A DNA stretch of 64,000 nt from Pseudoalteromonas ulvae UL12 (GCF_014925405.1 NZ_AQHJ01000028.1:398979-462978); one strand, 5' to 3'; positions 29,112 to 38,974 are shown, numbered from the stretch's first letter. Notes: generated from the sequence alone by a model not told the origin. Program-made: numbers and translations.

Positions 29112-29852
29112 CTAAAAATAACTAGGCTGTGAAACAACATCTAATAAATCTAACATTTTCTGAACGTCGTTTACGAGAGAGTCCTCTGCATCTTTATGAA
29201 AAGCGAGACAAATAGGTAAGTTTTCCATGACAGTTAATTCCATCACTTTTTGAATGGAGTCATAACTACGGTTAATTTTTTTAAGCTGCTCAAGCAATGC
29301 TATTTCCGAATAAATGACAAAATCTATCCGCTTTGCAAACAATTTTTTGATGCTTACTTGCCCATTAGCAGCTAAATCTAAGTTCACCCCTAATTCAAAT
29401 CCTGCTTTAGTTAATACATCTTGAGCAAGATCGCCACGGGTCACGCTTACTTGATAACGCTTTGCATCTTCAAAGGATGTTACATTCAGATCTGTTCTAT
29501 CTTTTAACTTATACATAAATGTGGGGACAGGTGAAATCAATGGGCATACCCATTTAAATGTGTGCTCTCTTACTTGTGTACGGTAGACAGAAAAAATAGC
29601 GACATTTTTATTATTCGCGGCTAAATCAATCGCGCGAGCCCATGGGTAGCTCTCTAAGGTATAGTCAATCCCTGCTTGATCTAAAATCCAACGAACCTTC
29701 GCCGTCGCAGTCCCCACCACTTTACCGTTGTCATTGGTATAATTATAAGGAGGCCACTCTTCGGTCACAACTCGTAAAGTACTTTTTGCAACGAGTGAAT
29801 AACTCGTCAAACAAAGTACAAATGACATGCAATAACAAACTGTTTTTCGCAT
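29112..29852 (-). CDS. Periplasmic solute-binding protein, family 3
   Basis: A 246-residue exported protein with a signal peptide (CMSFVLCLTSYSLVAK) and the family 3 start LRVVTEEWPPYNYTNDNGKVVG, followed by ESYPWARAIDLA. Such proteins bind amino acids or related solutes. No ABC transporter genes lie nearby, so it may be an orphan binding protein. Confidence 0.85.
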   Translation of the reverse strand: MRKTVCYCMSFVLCLTSYSLVAKSTLRVVTEEWPPYNYTNDNGKVVGTATAKVRWILDQAGIDYTLESYPWARAIDLAANNKNVAIFSVYRTQVREHTFKWVCPLISPVPTFMYKLKDRTDLNVTSFEDAKRYQVSVTRGDLAQDVLTKAGFELGVNLDLAANGQVSIKKLFAKRIDFVIYSEIALLEQLKKINRSYDSIQKVMELTVMENLPICLAFHKDAEDSLVNDVQKMLDLLDVVSQPSYF

Positions 29853-29984
29853 CTATCGTTACAACAACATAAATTCACTCAAAGTGATTATAGTTAATTG
29901 ATAGACATTCACCCTAGTCTATTTGTGATTAACTAAACAATTATGTGAACTCTTTCACACATGGTCTATTAGGGGTGACTGATT

Positions 29985-30881
29985 TTATTGAGCAACCGAC
30001 ATACAATGCCTGTCTATCACACCCTCACGATATTTATCCATTAATGCCCACAGTACCGCGAGTGTTTTAGGATTCACTTCACCAGTCACTTGCCAAGGCA
30101 AAAAATGCAACTGAAAAGCTTTAACAGTATTAAATGTTTGCTGATCAAATTCACCTGTGACCTCGACGCCATAACCATATCGCTGCAACGCACATTGAAC
30201 GACCTGATAATCAGGTAAGCCTTCATCTTTAAACTGCTGCCAAAATTTAAACACCGTATCATCGTCATACCAGGCACCGATACCGTGCTGATATAAGGTA
30301 TACCAAGGGAAATTTGGGCCAGGATCTTGTTTGTTGCCCAATTGAATATCAGAGTGCCCGACAATTGCTGTGGGCTCAATATTTGGGTAACGAGTTAAGA
30401 TATCTGTGGCCAACTCGATTAATAATGAAATCTGCTGCTGATCAAAACTTGGATACAAACAAAATGATTGCGCGTCGAGTTGTGAGGCGCTTAAAGCTTG
30501 CTCTTCCCAATTGAGCGGTTCATAAACACAACGAGCACGATTGACAAGTTCAATCCCAATTGATTGGTCATTAATGTTTTCTCTGCCCTGCCAATGACTC
30601 ACACCCGCATGCCAAGCGCGCTGTTGCTCCTCGACCAATCGATAAACCGCTAAATCCCCTTCTACAAAGGAAGAGTCGTGTTTTTCGGGGATTAAATAAT
30701 GGGCGCTCACTTGTCCTTTAGTTAATGCTTCGAGTGAATCATTCCAATTACCCGTCGTATAATGAATCACTAAAAATCTCACTCGGCTGTCAAAATTATC
30801 GGACTGATAGGTCTGCTTTACCCCATGACTGCAGCCTTGCAGCAAACCAAATAGACAAACCAGCAGTGCTCCTTTGTTCAT
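29985..30881 (-). CDS. amiD: N-acetylmuramoyl-L-alanine amidase, AmiD-like lipoprotein
   Basis: A zinc amidase (amidase_2 family) of 298 residues anchored in the outer membrane, which cleaves the bond between MurNAc or anhydro-MurNAc and the peptide. The ATG was chosen inside a longer frame because AGGATCAG lies just before it and the product begins with a lipoprotein signal ending in LLQGC. Zinc ligands lie in RFLVIHYTT and VGHSDIQLGNKQDPGP, and the C terminus is a peptidoglycan-binding helical domain (YGYGVEVTGEFDQQTFNTVKAF). It is divergent from anmK across about 80 bases. Confidence 0.92.
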   Translation of the reverse strand: MNKGALLVCLFGLLQGCSHGVKQTYQSDNFDSRVRFLVIHYTTGNWNDSLEALTKGQVSAHYLIPEKHDSSFVEGDLAVYRLVEEQQRAWHAGVSHWQGRENINDQSIGIELVNRARCVYEPLNWEEQALSASQLDAQSFCLYPSFDQQQISLLIELATDILTRYPNIEPTAIVGHSDIQLGNKQDPGPNFPWYTLYQHGIGAWYDDDTVFKFWQQFKDEGLPDYQVVQCALQRYGYGVEVTGEFDQQTFNTVKAFQLHFLPWQVTGEVNPKTLAVLWALMDKYREGVIDRHCMSVAQ

Positions 30882-30961
30882 TTCTGATCCTTTAATGAAT
30901 TTTTCAAATGATAAGGCTAGCACTTACGAACTAAAGCCCCTAAAATCAGTGCTCTAATGAC

Positions 30962-32125
30962 TTGAATCAGAGCAACGTTGTGACGCCCCATTATTACATT
31001 GGCATTATGTCAGGAACAAGTTTAGATGGCATTGATGTCGCTTTAGTCGATTTTCGCGACCAAACCATCAGCTTAATCGCTGCCAGTGAAACCCCGTTCG
31101 AGCCTGAATTACGCAGCCAATTACTACATTTATGTCAAAACCCTACTGTTGAGTTAAAACAATTAGGGACGCTATCAGTCAAGCTCAGCCTAGCTTATGC
31201 ACAAGCGGTTAACCAGTTACTTGATCACACTCATCTGGAACCTTCTGATATTCAAGCCATTGGCTGTCATGGTCAAACTATTTTCCATCAACCAGAAGGT
31301 GCATGGCCTTTTTCAATGCAGTTAATCAACAGCAGTGTTTTAGCCAGTCAGTGCCGTATTACCACCGTGAGCGATTTTAGAAGTATGGATATCGCCCTTG
31401 GCGGTCAAGGCGCTCCATTAGTGCCCCCTTTTCATCAGCAGCTCTGCGCGCATTTAATCGCCAAACACCCATCATTGGTGTTACTTAACATTGGCGGCAT
31501 CGCTAACGTTTCTATTTTAAAACCAGCACCTTTGCGAGGCTTTGATACAGGCCCAGGTAACGTGCTTATGGACAGTTATTTACAACAACAAAATGGATCT
31601 CTTTTTGATGATGGTGGCAGTGTTGCAGCCAGTGGTGCTGTTAACTCACGCCTTTTAGCACGTTTTTTGTCAGACGATTACTTTGCGATTACAGGCCCAA
31701 AAAGCACTGGAAGAGAGTATTTTAATCTGCAATGGCTCAACCAGATTTTGTCCCAATTTGATCCTTTGCCACTTGAAGATGTCTTGGCAACCCTCAGTCT
31801 GTTTGTTGCTAAATCCATTGCTGCAACACTACAAGCGTTACCCGCAGGGCAGTTATTGGTGTGTGGCGGCGGAGCGAAAAACACCCACTTACTGCAAAAT
31901 TTAGCGCAACAGTTGCCTAAATGGCACGTCGATATCACCAATCAACACGGTATTGATGCAGACTCAATGGAAGCGATGGCCTTTGCCTGGTTAACAAAAC
32001 AGTGCCTTGAACGAAATACTGCCAATGATCCACACGTGACGGGTGCAAAACAAGCTGAGATCCTCGGTCAAATTACCCAAGTTCACAACCATCACCCCAC
32101 GCCAAAAACAGGAGCAACACAATGA
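30962..32125 (+). CDS. anmK: Anhydro-N-acetylmuramic acid kinase
   Basis: AnmK phosphorylates and opens 1,6-anhydroMurNAc to MurNAc-6-phosphate in cell-wall recycling. Motifs in order are IGIMSGTSLDGIDVA, GCHGQTIFHQP, VSDFRSMDIALGGQGAPLVP, LLNIGGIANVS, GFDTGPGN and CGGGAKN. Length 387 is normal. The start is uncertain: TTG gives this length, while a GTG six codons later is equally possible; neither has a strong ribosome binding site. Its stop overlaps the start of pxpA as ATGA. Confidence 0.95.
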   Translation: MNQSNVVTPHYYIGIMSGTSLDGIDVALVDFRDQTISLIAASETPFEPELRSQLLHLCQNPTVELKQLGTLSVKLSLAYAQAVNQLLDHTHLEPSDIQAIGCHGQTIFHQPEGAWPFSMQLINSSVLASQCRITTVSDFRSMDIALGGQGAPLVPPFHQQLCAHLIAKHPSLVLLNIGGIANVSILKPAPLRGFDTGPGNVLMDSYLQQQNGSLFDDGGSVAASGAVNSRLLARFLSDDYFAITGPKSTGREYFNLQWLNQILSQFDPLPLEDVLATLSLFVAKSIAATLQALPAGQLLVCGGGAKNTHLLQNLAQQLPKWHVDITNQHGIDADSMEAMAFAWLTKQCLERNTANDPHVTGAKQAEILGQITQVHNHHPTPKTGATQ

Positions 32126-32859
32126 AATTAAACTGTGACTTAGGTGAAAGTTTTGGGCAGTGGCAAATGGGGCTCGATGACGCTGTCATGCCTCACATTG
32201 ATATGGCCAATATTGCCTGTGGATTCCATGCAGGTGATCCGCTAGTCATAAACAAGACTCTGGCATTGGCCAAACAACACAAGGTCACCATAGGTGCGCA
32301 CCCTAGTTATCCTGATCTGGTTGGTTTTGGTCGGCGTAGTATGAAGTGCTCGCCAGATGAATTAATTGCCCTACTCCATTATCAAATTGGTGCAATTGAC
32401 AGCATGGCAAAAAACCATGGGCTGCAATTAACATACGTCAAACCACATGGGGCACTTTATAATGACATGATGGCTGATCCCGCCATTTTTACCACTGTCT
32501 TAACTGCACTCTCGCAATATCATACACCGTTAAAATTGATGGTCTTAGCAGGAGCCTTAAGTGATGAAAGTCGAGCGCTTAGCCAGCAATATGGTGTTGA
32601 GCTGCTATTCGAAGCGTTTGCAGACAGACGATACCTAGACTCCGGAGCGCTAACACCGCGAAGCGTACAAGGCGCTGTTTTATCTGAGCAAGCCATGTTG
32701 GCACAAGTTGAGCAACTCCTTAAACACCATACCGTAATCACCCATAGCGGCAACACACTCGCCATTGTCGCCGATACCCTTTGCGTACATGGTGATAACT
32801 TAGCTGCCATCGCTGTGATTGAAAAAATTAACGCTCTGTGTCAACTTGCACGGTCATAA
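32122..32859 (+). CDS. pxpA: 5-oxoprolinase subunit A
   Basis: PxpA belongs to the LamB/YcsF family and, with PxpB and PxpC, performs ATP-dependent ring opening of 5-oxoproline (pyroglutamate) to glutamate. The 245-residue protein shows LNCDLGESFGQW, ANIACGFHAGDP, IGAHPSYPDLVGFGRR, YVKPHGALYNDM and the late VCVHGDN-like LCVHGDN. It overlaps the anmK stop by 4 bases and is part of the same operon. Confidence 0.95.
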   Translation: MKLNCDLGESFGQWQMGLDDAVMPHIDMANIACGFHAGDPLVINKTLALAKQHKVTIGAHPSYPDLVGFGRRSMKCSPDELIALLHYQIGAIDSMAKNHGLQLTYVKPHGALYNDMMADPAIFTTVLTALSQYHTPLKLMVLAGALSDESRALSQQYGVELLFEAFADRRYLDSGALTPRSVQGAVLSEQAMLAQVEQLLKHHTVITHSGNTLAIVADTLCVHGDNLAAIAVIEKINALCQLARS

Positions 32860-32863
32860 TCGG

Positions 32864-33553
32864 ATGCTGAATCAAGCAAAAATCGCCCTTGCAGGTGAAA
32901 ACTCACTAATTGTCTATCTCGCGGAGCATCCAAGCCAGCAAAGCTGCAATGAAATAGCCGCACTTAGCGTGAGAATCAAACATCTTTTTGGCGAGCATTT
33001 AATCGATATCATCCCTTCTTATGTCTCGTTGTTAATCACTTACAACGCGCTTGAAATCGATCATTTTCACGCCCTGAGTTTGATAAAGTTGTCGCTAAAC
33101 AACCCTCAATCAACAGAAAATTTACCTGTCAAACATATCCGATTACCTGTTTTTTACGATGCACCCTCGACCCCTGATTTAGGCCGTATCGCGGAGCATC
33201 AAGGGCTAAGCAAAGAGCAAGTCATTTCAATTCATCTTGCCGAGCAATATGATGTGTTTGCCATTGGCTTTGCGCCAGGGTTTGCATTTTTAGGCGAAGT
33301 CGATCAGCGCATTGCCATGCCAAGGCTGAGCACACCGCGCAAAAGCGTTCCAGCTGGCGCAGTCGCCATTGCCGATCGTCAAACAGCAGTCTATCCGAGT
33401 ATTTCCCCCGGAGGTTGGAATTTAATTGGCCTTTGCCCTCAACTTTTATTTAACCCGCAATCTGAACCCTATCTACCATTTAAAGTCGGCGATAAAGTGC
33501 AATTTTATCGTATTGATGAAGCCGAGTTTTTAAATCTAGGGGGTAAAATATGA
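32864..33553 (+). CDS. pxpB: 5-oxoprolinase subunit B
   Basis: A KipI/PxpB-family protein of 229 residues: LPVFYDAPSTPDLGRIAEHQG, FAIGFAPGFAFLGEVD, PRLSTPRKSVPAGAVAIADRQTAVYP and SPGGWNLIG are all diagnostic. The ATG 4 bases after the pxpA stop was chosen; the frame is open 15 codons further into pxpA, but those residues do not match the family start. It overlaps pxpC by 4 bases. Confidence 0.94.
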   Translation: MLNQAKIALAGENSLIVYLAEHPSQQSCNEIAALSVRIKHLFGEHLIDIIPSYVSLLITYNALEIDHFHALSLIKLSLNNPQSTENLPVKHIRLPVFYDAPSTPDLGRIAEHQGLSKEQVISIHLAEQYDVFAIGFAPGFAFLGEVDQRIAMPRLSTPRKSVPAGAVAIADRQTAVYPSISPGGWNLIGLCPQLLFNPQSEPYLPFKVGDKVQFYRIDEAEFLNLGGKI

Positions 33554-34488
33554 AACAAGCCTTATATGTCAACCACCCCGGTTTCTTAAGCCAACTCCAA
33601 GATTTAGGACGTTTTGGCCAAGCAAACCTTGGATTAACCACATCTGGACCTGCAGACAGATTTGCCTTTATCGTGGCCAACAAGCTGTTAAACAATCCTG
33701 ATAACGCAGCTCAAATCGAGCTCAGTTATGGGGGAGCCAGTTTTACAGCCTTAACTGATTGTTGTATTTCAATCACCGGCGCGATGTGCGAAGTGTTAAT
33801 TAATCAACGCCCGCAAGCACGTTGGCGCTCTTTGCAATTACAGCAAGGGGATATTCTCGAGATTGGCTATTGCCAACAAGGAGTACGCTGCTACCTTGCA
33901 ATTGCTGGCGGATTTTTAGGCACACCATCCTTTGGCTCTATGGCAACCACAATTCGTGAAAAAATTGGCGGATTCGACGGTCATGCGTTAACGGCTAAAC
34001 GCGTGCTTATTTGCCAAAGTGCCTCAACGTGCGTCAATCAGATGCTTGATATTAGTCAACTACCACATTATGACCAAGACACAGTCCTGCGTATAATTGC
34101 GGGTTACCAGCATGACTTATTTCCGAGCAGCGAAATAGCGCGGTTTTTTCATCATGATTTTCAGGTCGACCCACTCAGTGATCGAATGGGCTATCGCCTC
34201 AGCGGGCCTCGTATCGAAAGCAAGGTATCTCAGCTCTATTCAGAAGGGATCAGTTTTGGTGCAGTACAGATCCCACCAGATGGTCAACCTATCGTTCTTA
34301 TGAATGATCGGCAAACCATTGGCGGGTACCCCAAAATAGGGACTGTATTGTCTCTTGATTGCCATAAACTGAGCCAGATGGTCGCAGGCAGCAAAGTTCG
34401 TTTTGAAGCCATCAGTATTGAGCAAGCCCAAAATGCACTGCATTTACATCAGTATCAATTAGCGCATTTAAAGTTTAACCCTTGTTAA
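33550..34488 (+). CDS. pxpC: 5-oxoprolinase subunit C
   Basis: A KipA/PxpC biotin-independent carboxylase-like protein of 312 residues. The start HPGFLSQLQDLGRFG and the later SDRMGYRLSGP, GISFGAVQIPPDGQPIVLMNDRQTIGGYP are strongly conserved. Last gene of the anmK-pxpABC operon; the convergent phosphodiesterase gene ends only 6 bases away, and no terminator is apparent. Confidence 0.95.
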   Translation: MKQALYVNHPGFLSQLQDLGRFGQANLGLTTSGPADRFAFIVANKLLNNPDNAAQIELSYGGASFTALTDCCISITGAMCEVLINQRPQARWRSLQLQQGDILEIGYCQQGVRCYLAIAGGFLGTPSFGSMATTIREKIGGFDGHALTAKRVLICQSASTCVNQMLDISQLPHYDQDTVLRIIAGYQHDLFPSSEIARFFHHDFQVDPLSDRMGYRLSGPRIESKVSQLYSEGISFGAVQIPPDGQPIVLMNDRQTIGGYPKIGTVLSLDCHKLSQMVAGSKVRFEAISIEQAQNALHLHQYQLAHLKFNPC

Positions 34489-34494
34489 AAAAGC

Positions 34495-35718
34495 TTATTT
34501 GACTATCGCTTTTTTCAGAGCATCCGTGCCATCAATGGGTCCCAATAACTTAAGGCCTAACAAATGCGCCACCAGCGGATAAATATCTAAATTACTGGCT
34601 GTCTCAAATTCAAATCCTTGTTTTAACATTGGACCTTGGGCCACAAATAGTCCGGCCATATCCTGTGTGTAAGCAAAGCCATGCGTTCCAAGGTAATCAC
34701 TCTGTCCGTGATCTGAAAATGTGCTCGGCGCAGTGGTTTCAATAATAATATCGGCAATGCGTACACTCTTTACATACCCTCGTTGTGCTAACACATCCTC
34801 TGAGAGCACAGTAAAGCGTCCCATCGCTTTGTTTTGTAATTGTTTCTTCACCTCTGTCAAATCTGCCTGACTGTCAGGTTTTTGATACAGCTGAACGCGC
34901 GTACCGCTATTTTTAATCATAAAATCAGTTTCATTGATGCCAAGGCTTGCTATTGCAATGGACTTGTTGGGTTCAATAGCTGACATACCATGATCGGACA
35001 CCAAAATCAGCGTCACAGGGTGATTGACCTCACTTGCGATCCGCTTTGCTAATTGTCCGACTAATTGATCGACCTTTTGCACAGCAAGAAATGTTTCCTT
35101 CGCATCAGGACCAAATTCATGGCCTTGGGTATCAACCAATGAAAAATAACCCGCAATAAATCCAGGTCGCTGCGCGGGTGGTAATTTGAGCCAAAAAATC
35201 ATCTGATCAATACGAGCTTGATAATCACTGTGTTTAGAATAGTGGTAATAATAATCCGGTTTTACACCATTAAATAACGCATCGGATTCTGGCCAAAAAT
35301 ACGTCGCTGACTTCACTCCTTGTAACGTGGCTAAGTTCCAAAGCGGGATCCCTGATAACCATGAGCTATCTTTTCCACCATCCCCCATTTTATAACACTG
35401 CTGGCGTGTTTTATCACAAAAACTATTATCAACAATGCCATGATTAACAGGCAATAAACCAGTTATAATTGATAAATGATTTGGGAAGGTTTTTGTTGGA
35501 TAGACAGGAGTTAATTGCTTCGCTCTGACTCCTTGCTTGGCGATATGAGCAATGTGGTTTGCCTGATGTTTTTCAATATAATCCCACCTAAAACCATCAA
35601 TTGATAGCAACACGACACTCGGTGAAGTCGCGGCTTGCGGGTTCGCTTTAGCTGATTCATTGAAACAAAGTAAGCTGATCAGGCTAGTTACAATCAAAAA
35701 TAAATTATGGTTTTTCAT
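34495..35718 (-). CDS. Nucleotide pyrophosphatase/phosphodiesterase (ENPP-like), exported
   Basis: A 407-residue member of the alkaline phosphatase superfamily with a signal peptide (LIVTSLISLLCFNESAKA). The metal site starts with VVLLSIDGFRWDY; the nucleophile Thr lies in YPTKTFPNHLSIITG near residue 80, and VDTQGHEFGPD, LVSDHGMS and GTHGF supply the other metal ligands. Such enzymes hydrolyse nucleotide pyrophosphate or phosphodiester bonds in the periplasm. Confidence 0.9.
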   Translation of the reverse strand: MKNHNLFLIVTSLISLLCFNESAKANPQAATSPSVVLLSIDGFRWDYIEKHQANHIAHIAKQGVRAKQLTPVYPTKTFPNHLSIITGLLPVNHGIVDNSFCDKTRQQCYKMGDGGKDSSWLSGIPLWNLATLQGVKSATYFWPESDALFNGVKPDYYYHYSKHSDYQARIDQMIFWLKLPPAQRPGFIAGYFSLVDTQGHEFGPDAKETFLAVQKVDQLVGQLAKRIASEVNHPVTLILVSDHGMSAIEPNKSIAIASLGINETDFMIKNSGTRVQLYQKPDSQADLTEVKKQLQNKAMGRFTVLSEDVLAQRGYVKSVRIADIIIETTAPSTFSDHGQSDYLGTHGFAYTQDMAGLFVAQGPMLKQGFEFETASNLDIYPLVAHLLGLKLLGPIDGTDALKKAIVK

Positions 35719-35767
35719 AGCATTAATTCAAAAATCAATAAAAAACCAGTCTAACAAACTTAAGTCA

Positions 35768-35799
35768 AAAAAAAATCCATCTTACGATGGATTTTTTTT
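35768..35799 (-). terminator. Intrinsic terminator of rhlE
   Basis: A stem of eight A-T pairs plus TCCATC/GATGGA with loop TTAC. Read on the minus strand it ends in a T-run, and it begins right at the rhlE stop codon. Confidence 0.8.
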
Positions 35800-37138
35800 A
35801 TGGTGTTACTTTTTTGGGTTTATTGCGCCAAACCCGTTTTTTCGCGGGTTTGTTTGTATCACTCCCCGCGGTATTTTTATTTGGTTGTGAACGTCGTGGC
35901 TTTTTCGCGCCACTGTGCTCTGAACGACCACTTTGCCCGTTGTTAGGTTTCTTAGGCTTTTTCGGTTTTTTAATCTTCACATTCAAGTCAGTTTGAGGCA
36001 CAGGTGAATTAGGCTCGAACCCTTTTACAACTTCACGGCTAATCAGCGTCTGAATTAAACGTTCGATATCTGATAACTCTGCGACATCTTCAACAGTCAC
36101 AAACGAAATCGCATGACCTGATGCACCAGCACGCCCTGTACGACCAATTCGGTGGACATAATCTTCAGCTATGTTAGGTAAATCAAAATTAACTACTTGC
36201 GGTAATTGGTCAATATCTAAACCTCGCGCCACAATGTCAGTGGCAACTAAAACTCGTACTTCACCATTTTTAAATCCGGCAAGGGCTTTCATCCTCGCCC
36301 CTTGGCTTTTATTTCCGTGGATGGCCGCAGCGTTAATTTTTTCTTTTTCTAAATGCTTAACTAATCGGTTAGCACCATGCTTGGTTCGGGTAAAAACGAG
36401 TACTTGCTGCCAATCATGCTGTTTAATTAAATGGGTCAACAATGCCGATTTTCTTGATTTATCAACTGGGTGAACCGATTGTTCAACCGTGGCCGCCGTA
36501 GTATTCGCCGGCGCAACAGATACTTCTACAGGATCATGGATCAAACCTTTGGCAAGCGCTCGAATATCATCTGAAAAAGTCGCAGAAAACATTAAGTTTT
36601 GACGTTTTGCCGGCAGTACCTTAATGATTTTTTTAATATCATGGATAAAACCCATGTCTAACATGCGATCGGCTTCATCGAGTACCAGCACTTCTAAGTG
36701 ATCAAACTTAATCGCACCTTGATTGAATAAATCGAGCAAGCGACCCGGTGTCGCAACCAAAATATCAGCACCACGACGCAAGCGCATCATTTGAGGATTG
36801 ATTTTAACCCCACCGTACACAACAAACGAGCTTAAGGGTAAATTTTTACCATAAAGTTCGACACTTTCAGCGACTTGCGCTGCAAGTTCACGTGTTGGTG
36901 TCAACACTAAAGCTCGCACTTGGTTATGATTAGCAGGCTTGCCTTTTACTAAGCGTTCAAGAAGCGGTAAGGTAAAGCCAGCTGTTTTGCCCGTTCCCGT
37001 TTGGGCTGCAGCCATCATATCTCGCCCTTCAATAATGGCCGGAATGGCAGCTAATTGAATTGGAGTTGGCGTGTCGTAACCTTGCGCTTTGACGGCGTCA
37101 AGTATCGGTGCGGATAAACCCAGGCGGGCAAAACTCAT
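35798..37138 (-). CDS. rhlE: DEAD-box ATP-dependent RNA helicase, RhlE-type
   Basis: A 446-residue RNA helicase. The Q motif ([14 protein letters not shown]), Walker [47 protein letters not shown] and [10 protein letters not shown] appear in order. The C-terminal tail after residue 385 is highly basic (repeated KKPKKP, NKPKK) and likely binds RNA, as in RhlE proteins involved in ribosome assembly and cold adaptation. Confidence 0.95.
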   Translation of the reverse strand: MSFARLGLSAPILDAVKAQGYDTPTPIQLAAIPAIIEGRDMMAAAQTGTGKTAGFTLPLLERLVKGKPANHNQVRALVLTPTRELAAQVAESVELYGKNLPLSSFVVYGGVKINPQMMRLRRGADILVATPGRLLDLFNQGAIKFDHLEVLVLDEADRMLDMGFIHDIKKIIKVLPAKRQNLMFSATFSDDIRALAKGLIHDPVEVSVAPANTTAATVEQSVHPVDKSRKSALLTHLIKQHDWQQVLVFTRTKHGANRLVKHLEKEKINAAAIHGNKSQGARMKALAGFKNGEVRVLVATDIVARGLDIDQLPQVVNFDLPNIAEDYVHRIGRTGRAGASGHAISFVTVEDVAELSDIERLIQTLISREVVKGFEPNSPVPQTDLNVKIKKPKKPKKPNNGQSGRSEHSGAKKPRRSQPNKNTAGSDTNKPAKKRVWRNKPKKVTP

Positions 37139-37253
37139 AAGTGCTCTCTTTCATACATATCAGACCGCCAAATGCGGCGCGCCAGAGTACAGGAATTACC
37201 CCATGAACGCAATCAACGCCTGAAAAGAAGCCATGCAAAGGTAAGCCAACCAT

Positions 37254-37278
37254 GTTTTTGACTCTGGATGTCAAAAAC
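37254..37278. other. Hairpin upstream of rhlE
   Basis: A perfect 9-bp stem GTTTTTGAC/GTCAAAAAC with a 7-base loop lies 116 bases before the rhlE start codon, in the shared region between rhlE and the small DUF2986 gene. It might be a leader structure or a terminator of a short upstream transcript. Confidence 0.35.
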
Positions 37279-37339
37279 AGCTTGCCTTCAAGGTGACAAA
37301 ACGTACAATCCCGCCTCAGATCGATAGCTGGAGCACGCC

Positions 37340-37495
37340 ATGAACCGCAAAAAGAAAATTAATGATATTTTAAAGAAGAAACTTAAAAAAGCTAAATCAA
37401 AATTACACACCAGTAACAAGCCTGCTTACGTGTCTAAAGCCGAGCGAGAAAGGCTGGCACAAAGCTCAGAGCAACTTGACGACACTCAAGGTTAG
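37340..37495 (+). CDS. Small basic DUF2986-like protein
   Basis: A 51-residue protein that begins MNRKKKINDILKKKLKKAK and ends with a KAERERLA helix. This composition and order match the DUF2986 family of small, very basic proteins in Shewanella and Pseudoalteromonas. GGAG lies 6 bases before the ATG. Its TAG overlaps the stop of the convergent TPR-like gene. Function unknown; RNA binding is possible given its charge and its divergent neighbour rhlE. Confidence 0.7.
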   Translation: MNRKKKINDILKKKLKKAKSKLHTSNKPAYVSKAERERLAQSSEQLDDTQG

Positions 37496-38406
37496 TTGAG
37501 CTGCTGTTGAAGTTGCAAATAAAGTGCCTGACGAAGAGGCGGTAACACCTCGATATTATCTAATTGCTTAAACCATTCTTTACCTTGCGAGTGTTGCCCA
37601 AGAGCAAGACTTTCTTTTGCAAGATAAAGAATGGCTAAGTTCGCACCGATTTGATCATCCGCCAAACGTGCTGCTTCGAGCGAATCAGCAAAGGCCTGAT
37701 ACGCTTGCTGATGATCTTGATGATTACTATAGCTGCGCGCTAAATTAAATAAACTTTCACCTAGCTTAAATTGACTGTTCAGCAAGTGCGCGAAATGCAC
37801 CGCTTGGGCACGGTAGTTAATCGCCTGTTTGGTTTCTCCTACTCGCTCAGCAAAATGCCCTAAATTTAAAAATAACTCATACTTAAACTCAGGTAACTGC
37901 CTGCGCTGGAATTTTTGTGCTAATCCTTTGAGCATTCGATACGGAATACGTGGGTCGATGTCACTATAAAGCTGCAAGTTCAATAGCTTTACAAGCGAAA
38001 TGGGATCTGAAAAATTTTTATTAACTTCGTTGAGCAGTTGTTCTGCTTCGACTCTAAAACGCTTTGATTCTTCTTCTTTTTTAAGTACTTGCAACATTTT
38101 AGTATGATAAATGTAGGCGTGTATTTTAAAGTAAGGTGGCAGTGACTCTTGAGCAACAAACTGGCTAGTCAACTCATATAAAGTCTCAAACTGTGCCAAC
38201 GAAAACAATGTATCCATATGAATAACTTGGTATTCATAATACTGAAATGATTGCGGTGCGACTTGAGTTAAAAGAGTCTGAATTTCCACAAGGCATAGAG
38301 CTGGCTCTAAATTGCATTGCGTTCTCACATCAAACTCTTGTGCAATGGATGGTATCGAGCACAGCAACATTGCGCTCACAATGCATACGTGTCGATTTAT
38401 CATCAC
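37492..38406 (-). CDS. Exported TPR-like helical protein
   Basis: A 304-residue protein with a signal peptide (CIVSAMLLCSIPSIAQ) and a helical repeat body. Repeats resembling tetratricopeptides are clearest at residues 170-260 (ELFLNLGHFAERVGETKQAINYR and LGESLFNLARSYSNH). The start is GTG or the ATG next to it; GAGG lies 11 bases before. Role unknown; probably a periplasmic scaffold or part of a sensor. Confidence 0.65.
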   Translation of the reverse strand: MMINRHVCIVSAMLLCSIPSIAQEFDVRTQCNLEPALCLVEIQTLLTQVAPQSFQYYEYQVIHMDTLFSLAQFETLYELTSQFVAQESLPPYFKIHAYIYHTKMLQVLKKEEESKRFRVEAEQLLNEVNKNFSDPISLVKLLNLQLYSDIDPRIPYRMLKGLAQKFQRRQLPEFKYELFLNLGHFAERVGETKQAINYRAQAVHFAHLLNSQFKLGESLFNLARSYSNHQDHQQAYQAFADSLEAARLADDQIGANLAILYLAKESLALGQHSQGKEWFKQLDNIEVLPPLRQALYLQLQQQLN

Positions 38407-38423
38407 AAGTTATTTAACCTCAT

Positions 38424-38945
38424 TTAATTGAGACCCATTTGCCAATATTTTTGATAAAGCTTCGGGTAGGTTTTTTTCAATTCTTTTGCTTTATCTTTAA
38501 ATCGTTTGCCTTTAGGCTCCGATAGCCCAGATGGCACAAACGGTAACTCATCTTCTGTGCGCTCTTCGTACAGCAGACCCGCTATCAAATCATATTCGTC
38601 TAAAAATGGATAAGGCAATTGAGCTTTCATCGGTACGACATCAAAATCAGCCAAATCATCAGGCTGTGCGACTGTCGAAGTGAAGACTTTTTCACCTCGA
38701 GAAATGAGCCAACAACGAAATTCAGAAAAGCTATATTCAGAGTTACAGCCAGCGATCACAAATGCAGCTCCCCAAAGAGGCCAAATATACGTTTCACGCA
38801 TTTTTTGATTGAAGTGCTTATCAAATGCCGCTAATTGTTCATCCGTTAAATCGGTTAAACGTTTCTTTAACTCTTCGGCGATTTGCTCAGGCTCAGCAAA
38901 GGGATCGGTTGCAGTCACTAACTGCCAAAATTCATGTTCGGTCAT
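38424..38945 (-). CDS. DUF4240 domain protein
   Basis: A cytoplasmic 173-residue protein: MTEHEFWQLVTA at the start, LTDEQLAAFDKHFNQKM, then WGAAFVIAGCNSEYSFSEFRCWLISRG, which is characteristic of DUF4240. No enzymatic motif is seen. It lies between aceK and the TPR-like gene on the same strand. Confidence 0.8.
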   Translation of the reverse strand: MTEHEFWQLVTATDPFAEPEQIAEELKKRLTDLTDEQLAAFDKHFNQKMRETYIWPLWGAAFVIAGCNSEYSFSEFRCWLISRGEKVFTSTVAQPDDLADFDVVPMKAQLPYPFLDEYDLIAGLLYEERTEDELPFVPSGLSEPKGKRFKDKAKELKKTYPKLYQKYWQMGLN

Positions 38946-38974
38946 AATCTAACACTGTTATCGGTTTATTAGCA

